Of a stretch of 64,000 nt of DNA, positions 47,831-61,779 are shown piece by piece (positions within the stretch are counted from its first letter, which is position 1; every line of letters begins with the position of its first letter). The notes under the pieces were generated by a model. The model ran no database searches and was not told the DNA's origin. It saw only the letters and a list, made by a program, of their open reading frames with translations. A program made the translations under genes and the position numbers. The DNA lies in the NCBI GenBank assembly GCA_951213105.1, contig OX578145.1:122878925-122942924 (forward strand). The letters are read 5' to 3'. The stretch comes from Amaurobius ferox. Taxonomy: Eukaryota; Arthropoda; Arachnida; Araneae; Amaurobiidae.

Positions 47831-50800
47831 TATTTTTTGTTTATTAATATATTCAAATTGCATTTTACTGAAAGTACTTTTAATTTGTGTCTACATTTAA
47901 AAACATCAGGTTTCTTACTTATTTAAAGTTCTCTTAAAATACTTAATTTAAATTTTCAGAGATCTTAAATTGTTTGATTTTTTTTTTAATTTGTATCAAA
48001 TATTTGATGCAAAAAATAATTATACTTGTACTCCTGAATTGCTGACATATGAATACTCAGTAGTTTTACTTCGTGTAAATTAATGTGAATATTAGATACA
48101 TCTAATAATTTTCCAGTCCTTAGCAATGTCATTATATGTGGTCTCTATTATAAAGTATTTTGCAAATTAAACAATTAAAATTTATAAACAATAACACAAA
48201 GTTATTTCAAATATGCCAGAGAGTATTTATGCTAAAGCACAACAAATCCTATATATATAATAACAAACAAAACTGCTTATATCTTAGTGGGTAATCCAAG
48301 CTATGAACAGCCATAGAATTTGTGAACAGATGTACCTCGGGTCCTGCAATGATGGACCTCGGCAAAATATTTTGAAAGTTTACATTAGTTTAAAAGTTTG
48401 GAATGTTTAAAACTGAAATTCGGCCTATATTTTACCATTCTCAAATCAATTTATTTCAGCAGACGATTCTCTTAGGAATCAGAGACAGCCATTAGACAAT
48501 TGGCACCACAGTCTTAATGAACTACCAATATTAAAACTAAAAATTTTACCTTTATTTCTTGAATTTGAAATATATCATTTTGATTTATTAAATGTACAAT
48601 TATATTTTATCATTACTTTTTTTAAGCATTGTGCTCAAAAATTTCTTTACTTCTACAAAAATCTTAGTTGCACAAAAGTAAAATAAAAGAAATAGCAATT
48701 ATTTATTTTATTTTACTTCCCTGTCTAAAGGTACTTTTATCTTTGTGATTGCGAGTATTTTCATTTATTAGAATGTAGTGTTGAATTTAAGTAAGTTTAA
48801 CATCTCCCATTCCATAAAATTCAGTAGGTTAGGTTAGCTGCACGCTGGAGATGATGAAAGGTTTACGATGAATTGTCCAGCTATAAAAGCAGTCTCATTT
48901 TAAGTCAATATTGTGAGTGATGAAGAGTGCTTCATTTTTGGGATTTACAGTATTATGTATGTATGTGTAACATTTTGATTTTTAATCTATTTGTATAGAA
49001 CATAATAATAGATAATATTTTACTGCATAGTTGAAATATTCATTTCTGAGCGACTTCCTCCCATATGTGTTTCATAACATCCTTTTTGGCATAATCTGTA
49101 AGCTGGAAGTTGTATAATGCAGACTTTTCCTATTGCCAAAGCAAAAAGTTTGCTGCATCTAGTTCCATTTCAAACACTGTTAAATCTCACATGACTAGAC
49201 TGAGGAGCGGTGATGAATATGTGCACTGCAAACTATCTTCCATGCATAAATAAAACAAAATGTTACGAGCTATCACTCGCCAAAACATAATTTCAGACAC
49301 ATTTAGTGTTTTGCTAAAGACAATCTTTGGTTGCCAAAGAGGAGTGTTGGTGTGCAACTAACCCTTAAGAAATTGCATTAATTTCATGGATGGTCTTTAA
49401 TAAAAATTACTTGTGGCAAACCATGTAGTCATCTCCAATGTGCGATCAGCTTTACAGATCCTCTTCTGGTCCTACATTCTATTAACTATTTCCCTCCAAC
49501 TTAAGGCATGCATGCACCTCATTTAGTCACTTTATGCACCTTATTAGGCATGCAAACCGTGTATCGGGCCATGACCATATTAATCACCCATGAAGTAGGG
49601 TGGTTATGGTGCAAACGGCATGTCTAGCAGGTGACTACATTATCAGCAACTATTGCAAAAACTTTTTTAAAAAGTGAACCTACTGGTCGCTGAAGACAGC
49701 TAGTATATGACTAATTTTTTCAATGAATCTGACAAGTACAGTAGTAATTTAAATGTATCATTCTGCTTGATTGATTTCAGATTTACATTAATTATTTGTA
49801 ATAGATATGATTTCTGTAGAATTTGTTAGAAGAAAAATGAAAAATATGGTTAAGTTTAGGATTTGTGCATACCAATCTATTTCAGAAGGATTATGGTTCT
49901 TACAGACCTTCAATAGCTTTAATAAGACCTGAATTTTCATTCTAGTTACATTTTTGCACTTCTAGAACTGTCAAAATTGTCTTTAATTTTTCATCCAAAA
50001 TAAATGTATAAACACAAAGTTATAAACAAATCAAAACAATCTTGTTTCAAATGTAAACAGGCAGCTATTTTGAAGTTTGGGTTTTTTTCCTCTTCAAAGA
50101 CAGTGCACACCATATCAAATGGAATGCAAATAAATGCATAGAGGTTTAAGAGGGCAGTCAATCAAACTTATTTTGCATTGCTTAATATATTTGACCAGAA
50201 CACCTATTCTAATTGAAAATTTTCTAAAATATTTAATAAGATTTGTAACTTCCATCTATCAATGTAAAAAAACATTTGAAAATCAAGGTTTTCAACTTTG
50301 AAAGTGATCTCCCTCTTTAAATGGATTAATCTTAATAAAAACATTATATGCTTGTCTTAAACAAATTTCATCGCAGGCAAAAATTTTGACCAAAGCTGGT
50401 AACAGCAGTTTTAAAAACTTTGGCCAAAGCTGGTAACAGCAGTCTTAAAAGGCATTTCCTTAAAAAGGCCTGAATTTTTTATATGCTTAAAGAGTGGGAA
50501 TCATAAAAATGAATCATCTACCATCAATTTCTTTTTCCACTTTTCTCCATTTAAAGAAAGTTTACTTATGTGTAGAAGGAACTATTTTTGAGAAAAAGTA
50601 TCTTTCCTATGCTATTACCATATTTTTTCCATCTATAAATGCAAATGATGAAATTGTCTGGTATTTTCACAAATAGGGTGAGACTGGTCTCCTAAACAAA
50701 TTGAATTCCTATGCCAAAGCCTTCTTTTTTTTTATGCTAAAAATCTAAAATCATACATTTTTGATTAAAAAAAAAATGTGGCCTTTGCATCATAAGGCTG

Positions 50801-51143
50801 GAGATCCTCCTAATTGTTGAAATTAGCCAACAGTCTGTGCATGTAGTTTCAAGTTGAATTCTCTCTCAGTACCATATTGAATATGCATTTTCACATTATG
50901 TATAATATTACTAAATGGCCAATAAAAGCATTGCACCTGTGTCACTGCTGTGATACTTAATTAAGATGAATTTATTCATCAAATTATAGTGCCATCCAAA
51001 ACACTAAATTTATGTTTTCTGATCGCCCCACTTGTAATTTCTATCCTCTGAAAAAAAATACATAAGAATTCATGATTATGGCAGCAGTGTTTCAACATTT
51101 TATTGTTTATGAATCTTAATATAACATTGAAATAAATTTTACA
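47831..51143. other. Intergenic region after the helicase gene
   Basis: AT-rich, with a dispersed repeat fragment at about 48240-48400, a MADF-like remnant (49040-49180), an imperfect palindrome near 49565-49620 and a ~37-bp tandem repeat built on CCAAAGCTGGTAACAGCAGT at 50391-50447. No intact gene recognised. Confidence 0.5.
49040..49180 (-). pseudogene. MADF-like domain remnant
   Basis: On the minus strand an open piece reads EKSALYNFQLTDYAKKDVMK then HIWEEVAQK before a TGA, and an in-frame TAG lies just upstream. MADF (Adf1-type) DNA-binding domains have a hydrophobic start, a L-Y-x-x-x-x-x-x-Y-x-x-K/R-x stretch and a W-E-E-I/V-A motif in this order. Stops on both sides mark it as dead. 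MADF proteins occur as host factors and as partners of PIF/Harbinger transposons. Confidence 0.4.
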
Positions 51144-51460
51144 CCCTATTTGTAACAGGGCGCGGTAGCCCAGTGGTCAGCGCGCTGGAGTTGCACTCGG
51201 TAGGCCCGGGTTCGATTCCAGCCACTGCCAAAACTGCCGCCATGTTCACGCGGAGTACGATCACGTTAAACATGTGGGTCCGTAAGTCCTTCCGAGAGGT
51301 TGGTGGTAGGGGAAGGAGGGTACGGTTCCTGTGGATGCCTCCCCCACTGGGTTCCGGTCTAAATTGGGTGGCACTTCCCGGCCGTCTAAACAGTTACCTT
51401 ACACCATTCTGGTAGGTCGGACGGTCTGGGTATCAACAACAACAACCCTATTTGTAACAG
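51144..51460 (+). mobile_element. tRNA-derived SINE, full copy 2 with 15-bp duplication
   Basis: The body 51159-51445 (287 bp) is flanked by CCCTATTTGTAACAG at 51144-51158 and 51446-51460, an exact duplication. A box from 51166 (TAGCCCAGTGGTCAGCG) and B box GGTTCGATTCC at 51209-51219 are intact. It differs from the copy at 4231 by only a few substitutions and ends CAACAACAACAA. The exact duplication indicates a relatively young insertion. Confidence 0.95.
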
Positions 51461-52649
51461 GAGCGGAAATTATACTACAGAAGTGCTGCAGTAATACACA
51501 GTAAGAAAAGCCCTTATTTCCATCTTCCCTTCTTTTTGTCTGTTTGTAGTGATTGAAAAAACATTTGGCGACCTTGGTGACAATTTTGGTGAAATGTTGT
51601 CAAATTGACAAAAATGATAAATGATTCTAAACATTGTCAGAATTGTAAACACAAATGAACAACAGCATTTTAAGACCTACCGGGACACTGATATTATTAT
51701 TTAACTAATTATTATTATTTGAAAAGTATTAACAGTAATCATCCATCCTAATAAATAATATAGTCAAAAGATTAATATTTATTTATTCCTTGAAGTGGCA
51801 CCACAATATAAGAAATTAACCATGATACCCTTCTCATAAGCCTTAAAAGATATGACTTCCTTCTTTTCCTAATAAAAAATATATTAACCCCCCCCCCCCC
51901 CCCCCCTATAAAAAAAATCTGAGGTGTAAAATAAAGGGGTGATGAAGTTGAAATTTTCCATTTCAACCTTGCCCTCACATACATGTCTTGCAGACAAACC
52001 TGACAATTAACACAGAAGAATAAATATTTAAATAACATCTAAGTTTGAAATAATTGTCATTTATACTGTGGATAATGTGAAAGGTTTCCTCTTTCTTATT
52101 TTTTTTTATATCTTAATTCCAAAGTTAGATAAATCCAGTATTAACTACCAGATAAATAATACTTTTCATGTAACACTTGATTTCCTCTTCGCTAAGACTC
52201 ACCTACTTGGTGAATTAAAAACACTACTTCCAATGAAAAGAGTAACAAAGCCAAGGTAAGGTATTCAGTATTTCCACGTGGTGCTGTGGATATTTAACAC
52301 AAAGAATATATATTTTTATTACATAAAAAAAAGAAGAAAGAAAAATTGTGCTAGTGATTGTGAATATTCAAAAGGAAAAATAAATATTTAGACTATATCT
52401 AACTATGCTTGTTCATTGTTCCAAAACTAATGATTTCAAAGACATTTCTACATTCTTCATCTATGTTGTGGGTAATTTGGATGGTATTCTTTATTTTATT
52501 CTGGCTTTAAATATCCGCAAATCACTAGAACAATTGTTTTGAATTTAGATGATGTTAAAACATTCATTTTTTTATTTTGCCAGGTTTGTCTGTAAGACGT
52601 ATGTGCAATAATCTAAGCTGAATGAGAAATTTTTACCCTTGCCCCCTTT
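51461..52649. other. Intergenic, no gene seen
   Basis: AT-rich with a 19-nt C run at 51888-51906. Open frames such as 52068-52259 are hydrophobic low-complexity translations and are not supported as genes. Confidence 0.5.
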
Positions 52650-53470
52650 TTAACACTTTACAACATAGTTGAAAAGTGTTTATGACTTTGTTCATTCTAT
52701 CTGTCTGTCCGTTAGCACGATAACTGCCGTAAAATTGACTTTATCAAAATGAAATTTTAGTATGTTGTTCAGACGATCTGTGGGACATATGGGAATGTAA
52801 ATGAATAATATCACCCAATTAGTTTTGGATTGAACCCGGGATGAAAAAATTAAATACATTGAACCCTATGGGACCTAATTTTTCAAACATTTTTGAAGCG
52901 AAGTTAAAATTCACAAATTGCTTCAAAAATTTTAGGACATATTCAAAGTATCCCATAAAATATATAAAAAAAATTTCAACAAAATATGTTCAGTCGTTTT
53001 TTAAATTAAAATTAAAGTAATAATTACACCCATATTATATGAAGAGACAATATTTGTGTTTAAATGATCATCAAACTGATTATTTCTACAACGAAGCCTA
53101 ATTTTAATGGATGCATAATGTAAACACATCAAGTGATTGTAAGATAAGTTGTATAAGAATTGCTGATTTTTTTTTCATGCAAAATTATTTAGCTCTGAAG
53201 TCTGGAATAAAAGTGTATGAATAAAATGTTCACTGCTTTTACATAGAGAGCCAGACCATTTATATTTCGATGACGTCATTTGAATAAAGTTCATTTTTTC
53301 CCATGAAGTTTTAAGTTTTCAAATGTAATAAATTATTGTAGTACTGTGATAATTTAAAATATATCAGCACTGAATATATCGCATTTTAGAGATGCTTTAT
53401 TAAAATTGCATTTCCGTTGGAAAGTGTTTCACAATTAATGCTTTATGCATGATTGATATTTCTTGTTTTA
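52650..53470 (+). repeat. Dispersed repeat family R1, copy B (shortened)
   Basis: Matches copy A (31243-32395) from the ACACTTTACAACATAGTTGA start to the GCATGATTGATATTTCTTG end, but lacks about 0.3 kb from the middle. Same orientation as copy A. Confidence 0.85.
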
Positions 53471-56364
53471 CATTGTGGATGTTATTTTGGAGGATATATA
53501 CATTTAGATCTGTCAAGTCTCTCATGGTTCATTCTATGTCAAGTGGCCCAATGTAAAAACCTTGACTGCTTCGATTTTCCTGAAATTGTGTACACATACC
53601 ATACCATCAGAAACAGTGAAAAATATTAAACTTTAAAATTTTCAAGCAGTTGGTTTTGCTGTAAGTGATTTAAAGTTAAGCAAAATGTGTCGTTAAATTT
53701 TACTTATGTAATTTTACAAAGCTAATTGTTATTTCAATATTATCAAAAATAGTTTCATTCTTCTTTGGTATTTTAATTTGCTAATATTTTTAATGAAAAC
53801 TAAAATTTGTGGGTGGAGTTTTAAAACAACGATGTATTTAAAAATGAAATTAAATATAATCACGTGGATATTCCATTTTATTTTGTACATTGTCTACAAA
53901 AAAAAAAAGTTTAGAAAATTTAAAAATTTTGCTTCTCAAAAACTCATGACCTTAAAGTGAACTTAACCAGGTACACGTTATGTTACAATCAGATTAAAAG
54001 CCATTTAAATATGAAGAAAATGGTATATTATGTATTGCTGTAATTAATTTCTTACTCAAGTTGCAAGTGATAATATAATCTTAGATGGAGTTTTAAACAA
54101 CAAATTTATCTCAATTTTAAACCTGTTTGTGTAAAAACTAATTGTGTTTGGAAGATTGTGTCTGGAAGGTTGTAGAAGGAAGATGTCTGTCTACCAATCA
54201 TGTGGTGGAAAATCTAAGTGACCCACAGTTACGAAATTTGATACAGTGATACTTCAGTTCAGGCCAGCAGGGTAATTCATTTTAGTGAAAAATAAATATC
54301 AAACTTATGTACCTATAATATATATTTTATTGTGATAGTACAAGTTTTAGGAATTTATATTTTTCTTTAACTGGTCTTGTAGCAAGCAAGTATACTTTTT
54401 CTAGTTCTAGACTTGATCCAAATTTAATAACTATAAATCTTGCGCCACCGAATACTCGCTTTTATGGTGTTGAAGTAACAGTTAAATATAGAATTTGTTT
54501 CACTAGCTGTACAAAGATCGAATACGACGTGTTATGCCGTTTCCACCAAGTGAGGGATTCATAAAATCGTCGTCCAACTCAGCCAGTTCTTTATACATAT
54601 TAAGTTCAATTTGAATTGAAAGATGTATATGGATTTTCTGTACTTATAGCAAAAATATTAGAATGCGGCTTTCTATGCTTATTTTGCTTATCTTTTTGTA
54701 TCTTCTTTTCAAGTTGAGTAGAATTTTTTATTTCTTTTCCGAACTGCAGGACATTTTCACAAATGTTGTTTCTTCGCTCTGTGGGCATGCAACGAAAAAA
54801 CATACATCCTGGGTTAAAATTTTTAATCGAATTTTAGTTCAATTGATTAACTCGTGTATTTGACCAAAATTTTTAATCGGGATTAGGACTTAACTAGCCC
54901 TACTTTTAAGCATCCTTATATCTTTTATTTCAGATTTCGACGGTTTTACTGGCCATTTCGCAGAAAAAGCTAGTTATATTTTTCGAATCGTATTAAAATC
55001 TGATCAGCACCAGGATAATCCACAAATGACTTACCTACCAAATTTTAAGAAATATATCAAATAGATTTTAACTATCGGGAAAATCATCGTCAGCCCCTCT
55101 AAATTCCCAAAACCGTCAATATCTCGAGAACTGTTCGTACTAGAGTAATGAGGTTGGTCTTTTTCGTTTTGACTTCAAAATTGCATGTGAAATAGGCATT
55201 TGATTAATACGTTTCAGTATATTTAGACTTATTTCCGATTTCGACGACTCTTGTGGACCATTTTGCAGAAAAAGGAAGGTTTTATTTTGTCGAATTGTAC
55301 CAAATGCTAATCAGGGTAACCCACGAGTCACTTACTTACCAAATTTTGTGAAATTTGGCCAATTAGTCTTTGAGCTGGAGTGAATACATATATTTCACAG
55401 ACAGACACACAGACGTCAGATTAAAAATTGCTTTTTCATGTTCTAGAGTGCTCGAAGATTCGTCGAAAACTCAAGAGTTGTGATTTTCGACACGATTCCA
55501 ATACTTTCCCTATGCGTTACTTGTGTTGTAAGGAAAGTAAAAAGATTCGAAAATCACGAATTTAAAGCATCAGAAAAAGTACATCTTCCCCAAAATTTCG
55601 TATTTGCGACTCTCAGATAAGCATGTGTTCAAATCGTCTAAACTCATTTCCCACACTTTCGGATAGCATCCCGCTCCTATTGCAGATAACAGTATCCGTG
55701 GACCGGTTTTGTCCTTATCACTTGCCAGCATGGAATAGCCGATATCTGTAATGGCAGGAGCAAAAGTTGCTATGCGCCATAATATTGCAAACTTGTATAG
55801 AGACCCACCGATAAATTCAGTCCGACCACAGAAAGCACAGGCTTCCGATTTCTTAAGGCCTTTAAATCAGCAGGCCTCCGCATTTCTTAAATATTGAACT
55901 TAAACTGCAAGGACTTCATACTCAGAACCAGCTTATTGGAGCAGCTCCCAAAGTTTGGATTGCTCCCCCAATGCAGATAACAACATTCATGGACCGATTT
56001 CGCACTTTTATGCGCTAATCAGCATAGAATAGTCATTTTAAAAGGATTTTCAGAAAACGTATATTCGTTTGCCCATGTATTAAGTCATGGACAGGATTTT
56101 TTACTTTCCATTACTTACTCGAGGAAACAATACTTAATATATAGAAAGTATTGTTTCCTCGAATATTTTTTGGATTCGCTATTTTGACGGATTAACACGT
56201 TTTTAGATCCACTGAACTCATTTCCAACCTATCCAAAGTTCATCTGTGTGTGTATGTCTGATTCGTGAACTAGGTAAATCAATAACGAATGCAAATACCG
56301 CCATGAAGATCGACGACTGATGCACTGGAAAGGGTATTGCCATCGGCGAGAGAAGAAAACAAGA
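53471..56364. other. Intergenic repeats of several families
   Basis: Includes a segment at 54150-54300 similar to 35250 and 48260, a stretch at 55080-55560 similar to 61080-61520 (both ending in an AAGGAAAGTAAAAAG-like sequence), and two related pieces at 55670-55740 and 55960-56030 that also resemble 41508-41560. A palindrome around GAAACAATACTTAATATATA lies at 56113-56160. No gene recognised. Confidence 0.45.
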
Positions 56365-57500
56365 AAGTTCAATCATGCATAAAACATTGATTATGAAACA
56401 CTTTCCAACTGCAATGCAATTTTATTTGAACATCTCTAAAATGCGATACATTCAGCAGTAATATTTTAAAAATTATCACAATACTACAATAATTTATTAT
56501 ATTTAAAAACTTAGAACTTCATCGAAAAAAATGAACTTTATTCAAATGACGTCATTGAAATATAAATCGCTCGGCTCTCTATGTAAAAGCAGTAAATATT
56601 TCATTCATACACTTTCATTCCATTCCTTTCATTCATCACAATACTACAATAATTTATTTTACTTAAAAACTTTAAATCATGGACGTAAAAGTGATTTAAC
56701 TCTATGCTTAAAACTTCATCGAAAAAGTCTGCTGTAAAATCGTCTGCTGCTCTATGTAAAATCAATGAATGTTTCATTCATATCATCAATATTGCAGACT
56801 CCAGAGCTAAATAATTTTGCGTTAAAGGAATTCAGCAATTCTTATACAACTCATTCTACATCTTAATGTGTTTAAATTCTCCATAAGTGAAAATTAGGCT
56901 TCGTTGTAAAAATAATCAAGGTTTGATGATCATTTAAACTCAAATATATTTTAATTGCGTTGTTTCAGAATATAGATGCACAGAAATTAAGCAAAAATGA
57001 AGCGGTTTTAAGATGGATACAACACTAAATATAAATTAAAAAGAAATCACGATTTTAACACAAGATGGATACCATATTTTACTTTGAAGTGGGTCACGTG
57101 ATCTCTTCATATAATATGGGTGTAATTATTATTTTAATTTTAATTTTAAAAACTATCGAATATATTTTGATGAAATTTTTTTCATATTTTTTATGGGATA
57201 ATTTGAATATTTCCTAAAATTTTCGAAGCAATTTGTGAATTTTAAATTCACTTCAAAAATGTTTGAAAAATTAGGTCCCATGGGGTTCAATGTATTTCAT
57301 TTTTTCAACCCGGGTTCAATCCAAAACTAATTGGGTGTTATTATTAATTTACATTCCCATATGTCCCACAGATCGTCTGAACAACATATTAAAATTTGAT
57401 TTTGATAAAGTCATTTTTACGACAGGTATCGTGCGAACGGACAGACAGAATGAACAAAAGTCGTAAACACTTTTCAACTATGTTGAAAAGTGTTTACGAA
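56365..57500 (-). repeat. Dispersed repeat family R1, copy C (inverted)
   Basis: Reverse complement of copies A and B. Its outer end forms a hairpin, GTAAACACTTTTCAACTATG followed by TTGAAAAGTGTTTAC, at 57463-57497. It preserves the middle part that copy B has lost. Confidence 0.85.
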
Positions 57501-59411
57501 AGTGTTATGTTGAAAAGGAGGGTACTCAGAAGGTGGGACAAAATGAATGAACCTTAAAATATGAAAAAAGAAAGTCAATGTCCAACAAAGGATTCAAATC
57601 AATTGTTCATAAAAGCCTAATTGAATATAAAAGTAAAGGGGTATCTTAAGTCTGAAAGTACAGCTTCGGTCCAATCGGAGACTTGGCGCAAACCATTTTG
57701 AGATCTTATAACTTTTTGGAAATTGGAAATAAGTTTTTGTGTCTTATACTTGACTGGAATGTATCTCACCATGAAGGGGAGTTATTGTGAGATGATGGTA
57801 TAGTCAGTGCTGGAAAATGAGTTTGAACTATGCGTTTAGCGAACGAAATTAGATAAAAGGATACATGTTTGTTTTTGTTCTGATGGTAATTACGATGCAA
57901 ATAATTCTAAAAAACATGAAATACAAACGTGAAATTCTTGAATTCATCCTATTTAAAGATGTTGGCATTTTTGCACCTAACCCGACATTGTCTGGAATCG
58001 GAAAATGACTGTGACACAAGAACATTCCAAACACATTATTCATTATAAAATCGATATAGTTTAATGCAGCAGAAAATATATTTCGTAAATGTAAATGAAA
58101 TAATATGGAATAAAAAAAAACTGTAACTGTGGAAAAATGGAGAAAATCCATATTTTGGCAGCAATATATTCTACTTAAAACGATAAATTGTTTAAAACTT
58201 GTTAATCTCTAAACTTACAGGGCGTTTGCAAAAATTGAAATCTCGCACTAAGGTGAGATAATCCTTGACATATTTACTTTTTAACTAACAAAACGCGACC
58301 ACATTTAAAAATGAAATTATCCTTTTTCTCCTTTCAGTGCGTCTCACACCCAGCTGCTAACGGTAACGTGTAAATAAACGCGCTCTCTGGATCCTTGAAC
58401 CAACAACGAAGTGCTTTTGAACTTCCAGTATCCTCCTATTGTTCGCGTTCAAGTTTGTTTGTTTATCAATTTAAACTCAAAGCATTTCCAGGAAGTGTGT
58501 TTGATATAATGTAGTTTTACCGTCGCCTTACAGAGGAAGTCGAACTGGAAGCGTATTTTGCACACACCCATGCCCATGCAGTTTTCCCGTGTAACTTTGC
58601 ATATTTGCTCGTAAGAAAAGGAAGAAAAAAATAATAATTTAGAGGCTGTTTCAAACATGGGAAAATCTTGAAATATCCCAAAACCTTGTAATTCGAGGGC
58701 TTTTCTCTAAGATTTTGCGATAAAAGGTGAGAGTTCCTGCCATCTCTCCAAGGTTTCACACGTGTTATAATACGAACACATGATGGTATCGTCAACACCA
58801 GATCTGTGTAGAGGTTATGGCACAATTCACGAGGAAAGGTATTAGAAAACGAAAGACGGTGAATTGTTTTCTGAATGGATTATACCGGAAGATAACGCCC
58901 TCTGCTGGTGTCTCTTCTCCTAGCTTCACGTTTTGCATTTGTCCTTTTATTGTTTTTTTTCATGACTTGCGCACACATGTATTAGTTGAAGTTAGAGCAG
59001 TAGTGCACTGTATTTTGCAACAAGCATGGGCGTATGCAGAACTGTTTCCAGGGGTGATAAAGTCAATTGCATTCTACGTAGATTTAGAGGTTAACGATAA
59101 CCATTTTTACTTTCTCACACGTAGTATTTGAGAAAGTATTGTTTTCAGGAAAAATTTCGATTTCGAGAATTTGATACTAATATATGTCCCCTTGAACACC
59201 TTTTGACTATTTTTGGAATGATGTCTGTCTGATGTATTTGGTCGATTTCTTATGTACACTGTAGCAGCCACACATATTAATCGATTTTCATGAAACCTTA
59301 TATATCCGGCTATGTTATCAAAAATTCTAGAACTAGAAAAAATTGTTTTGAATTCGAGCGAAATATATATATATATATTAATAATATATATATATATATA
59401 TATTAATAGTT

Positions 59412-59445
<34 letters not shown>

Positions 59446-61779
59446 CATTCCCGCATAGGAGAAAATTTAACATAATCATGCATAAAAGGGTTTATTTATG
59501 GCATAATGATCATGTAACTTAATCGTTTCAATAATTGTTATGAAAAATAGCTGCGATACAATTTTTTTTTGCTCGTGACGTCATTAGCCCCCTTTGAGGG
59601 ACAAGTTACCTTCCCGGGGGATACATTGTGAAGTAGGATATCAATCGAATGATTTTTTCAAGCCCTTGAAAGTGAAGGGTAACACGCTATAGTTGTAATT
59701 ATTTAGACCCACAATACGGGTTTTTCAAATTTTTTCGTATAAAATTTGAAAAAAGGAATGAATTCTGTTATGAGAAAGTCGAGTTGAGCTACTGCAGTTA
59801 TGTTTTTTAGGCTTTCGTACTTAAAAAACATGGTTTTTATTTACAACTGTCTGCATTTCCACCTGTACCCCACCCCCTCCCCAATTCAATCAAAGTCCAC
59901 TTATATAATGTATATAAAAATGTTAGCAGCCTTATCCTGCCTTTTAGAATGCTATCGTACGTCATTTTATAATTATTAATTTATCTTGCTTAAGAACGAC
60001 TTATTTGAGCATCCTGATATTGATACTTGAAATTTCTTACAACGCTTTCGACTATTATTACGTACTGGTTTCTCTCAGCAATCTTTCTTGTACATGGGTG
60101 CCCATAAGGGAGAGGAAGAGGGGCACTTGCATTCTTCTGGGCGCTCAAAGTCACAAAGGTACATCAAGCTAGTTGATACTGTGCGTCTTATCCCTGAGAC
60201 CCTCCCACCTCCCGGAAGACATTCTATGGGCATCCACGTTCTTGCAATGATCTAAATGAGCGGTTACCAACAGTTTGCAGATCATAGATTCCTGCAAAAT
60301 TTTATACCACGGACTACTTTCTCACCTAGTCTATAAGAAAATTGGAAATTCAAATTCTGATTTGAAACAGCTACTATGTAGAAACATAATGTAATTTATA
60401 TCATATGCACTGAAGTGATTGGGTGACTGAGTGAGCGAGTGGGTGATGTATCCAAATTATCGATCACTTCCACTATAGCTACAATCTTGGTTTTAGTGTC
60501 ATTCGATCCGTCTCTGCTTCGAGATCAAGTGAATAATCTAAAATTTTAGAAGTTCGAACGAGGGATGAACGAAGGTGCAAAGGAATAATAATAATTAAAA
60601 AAATCTAATGTGGGCTACACATGACTTTCCTTATATAATGCAATGAATTTACTACTTTTACAGCTATAAAAAACGTTATTCTTATAGTAGATACTTATAT
60701 TCCTTCCATGATATTGAATTTTCTTCAATGAGTCGTCATTTTCATTGATTTAGCGTCATATTTATCAATTTGGCGAGATTTTTGTTAATTTGGCAATAAT
60801 TAAAAATGTCGCCAAGTTGGCGACATTCCGCCAAATTCGTCGCCAAAATCTCGTCAAGCGTTATGGACGGAGAAATAAGTTTTTCTTACAGCAGATAAAT
60901 GACTATTGGCGTTCAAATACAAAAGTATTACTCAAAGTATCTTTTTCCATGAATGGAACGAGCTAGATCCACGAGAATGATATCACCAAATTTATCGCAT
61001 GGTATTACATATGAAAAGTGAACATGTTTCTTAACAGTTAATATTTTTATTTTTTATTTTATATAACTTTTTGATAAATTTTTTGAAAAATGTGCAATAT
61101 CTCGAGAACGGTTCAGGTTAGCGGTCTAAAATTTATGTTAATCGTTTTCTAATGAAAAATTACATAAGAAATGTCTATTTGCATAACTTTATTAGCGGTT
61201 TTGATTTTTGACGATTTTTTCAAAATTTCATTTGAAAATTTAGGGGAGTTCTGAACATTCGATTGCGTATTAAAACAATAGGCTTCCAGTGTTTATGGAT
61301 TGTGATTTGTGTACCAAATTTTGTTCGAATCGGTCCATTCGTTCGTCAGTTATCGTCTCCACAGACTCACTGACACACACACACAGACATTACTTCAAAA
61401 ATGTTTGATTCGTGATCGGGATGCTTGAAACGTGCTCTCCCGTCGAAAACTCGAATTCGAATTTTCGACCCCGTCACAATACTTTCCTTATACATTATGT
61501 ATATAAGGAAAGTAAAAAGGTTCAAAACCACTTTGCTTAATAAGTGCGACTTCCATTCTAGTTAGAATCTTGGTTTTGGTCTCATTCGATCCGTCTTAGT
61601 TTCAAGGTCAGCAAAAAAATCGAATATTCGAATTAGGGGTGACGATATAAAGGGATTTAAACTTAAAACAACATACACCACCTTGTCTCCTAAAAGCAAT
61701 AAATACATAAATTGATATCCTTCCGCTGCCAACAGTTAAAACTGGTTATGAACAACTATTATAAAGTGTGTAGATCTAC
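57501..61779. other. Intergenic, no gene seen
   Basis: Mixed repeats. A GC-richer part at 58330-58830 has open frames on both strands but no domain. (TA)n tracts lie at 59366-59444. At 60760-60860 are GCCAAATT-type micro-repeats like those in the array at 62.0-62.9 kb. 61080-61520 belongs to the family also seen at 55080-55560. Confidence 0.45.

Noticed and set aside
58534..58610. Possible isolated exon on the plus strand between TTACAG and GTAAGA.
   Set aside because: Splice sites look acceptable and one frame is open, but the 25-residue product matches nothing I recognise and no partner exon was found.
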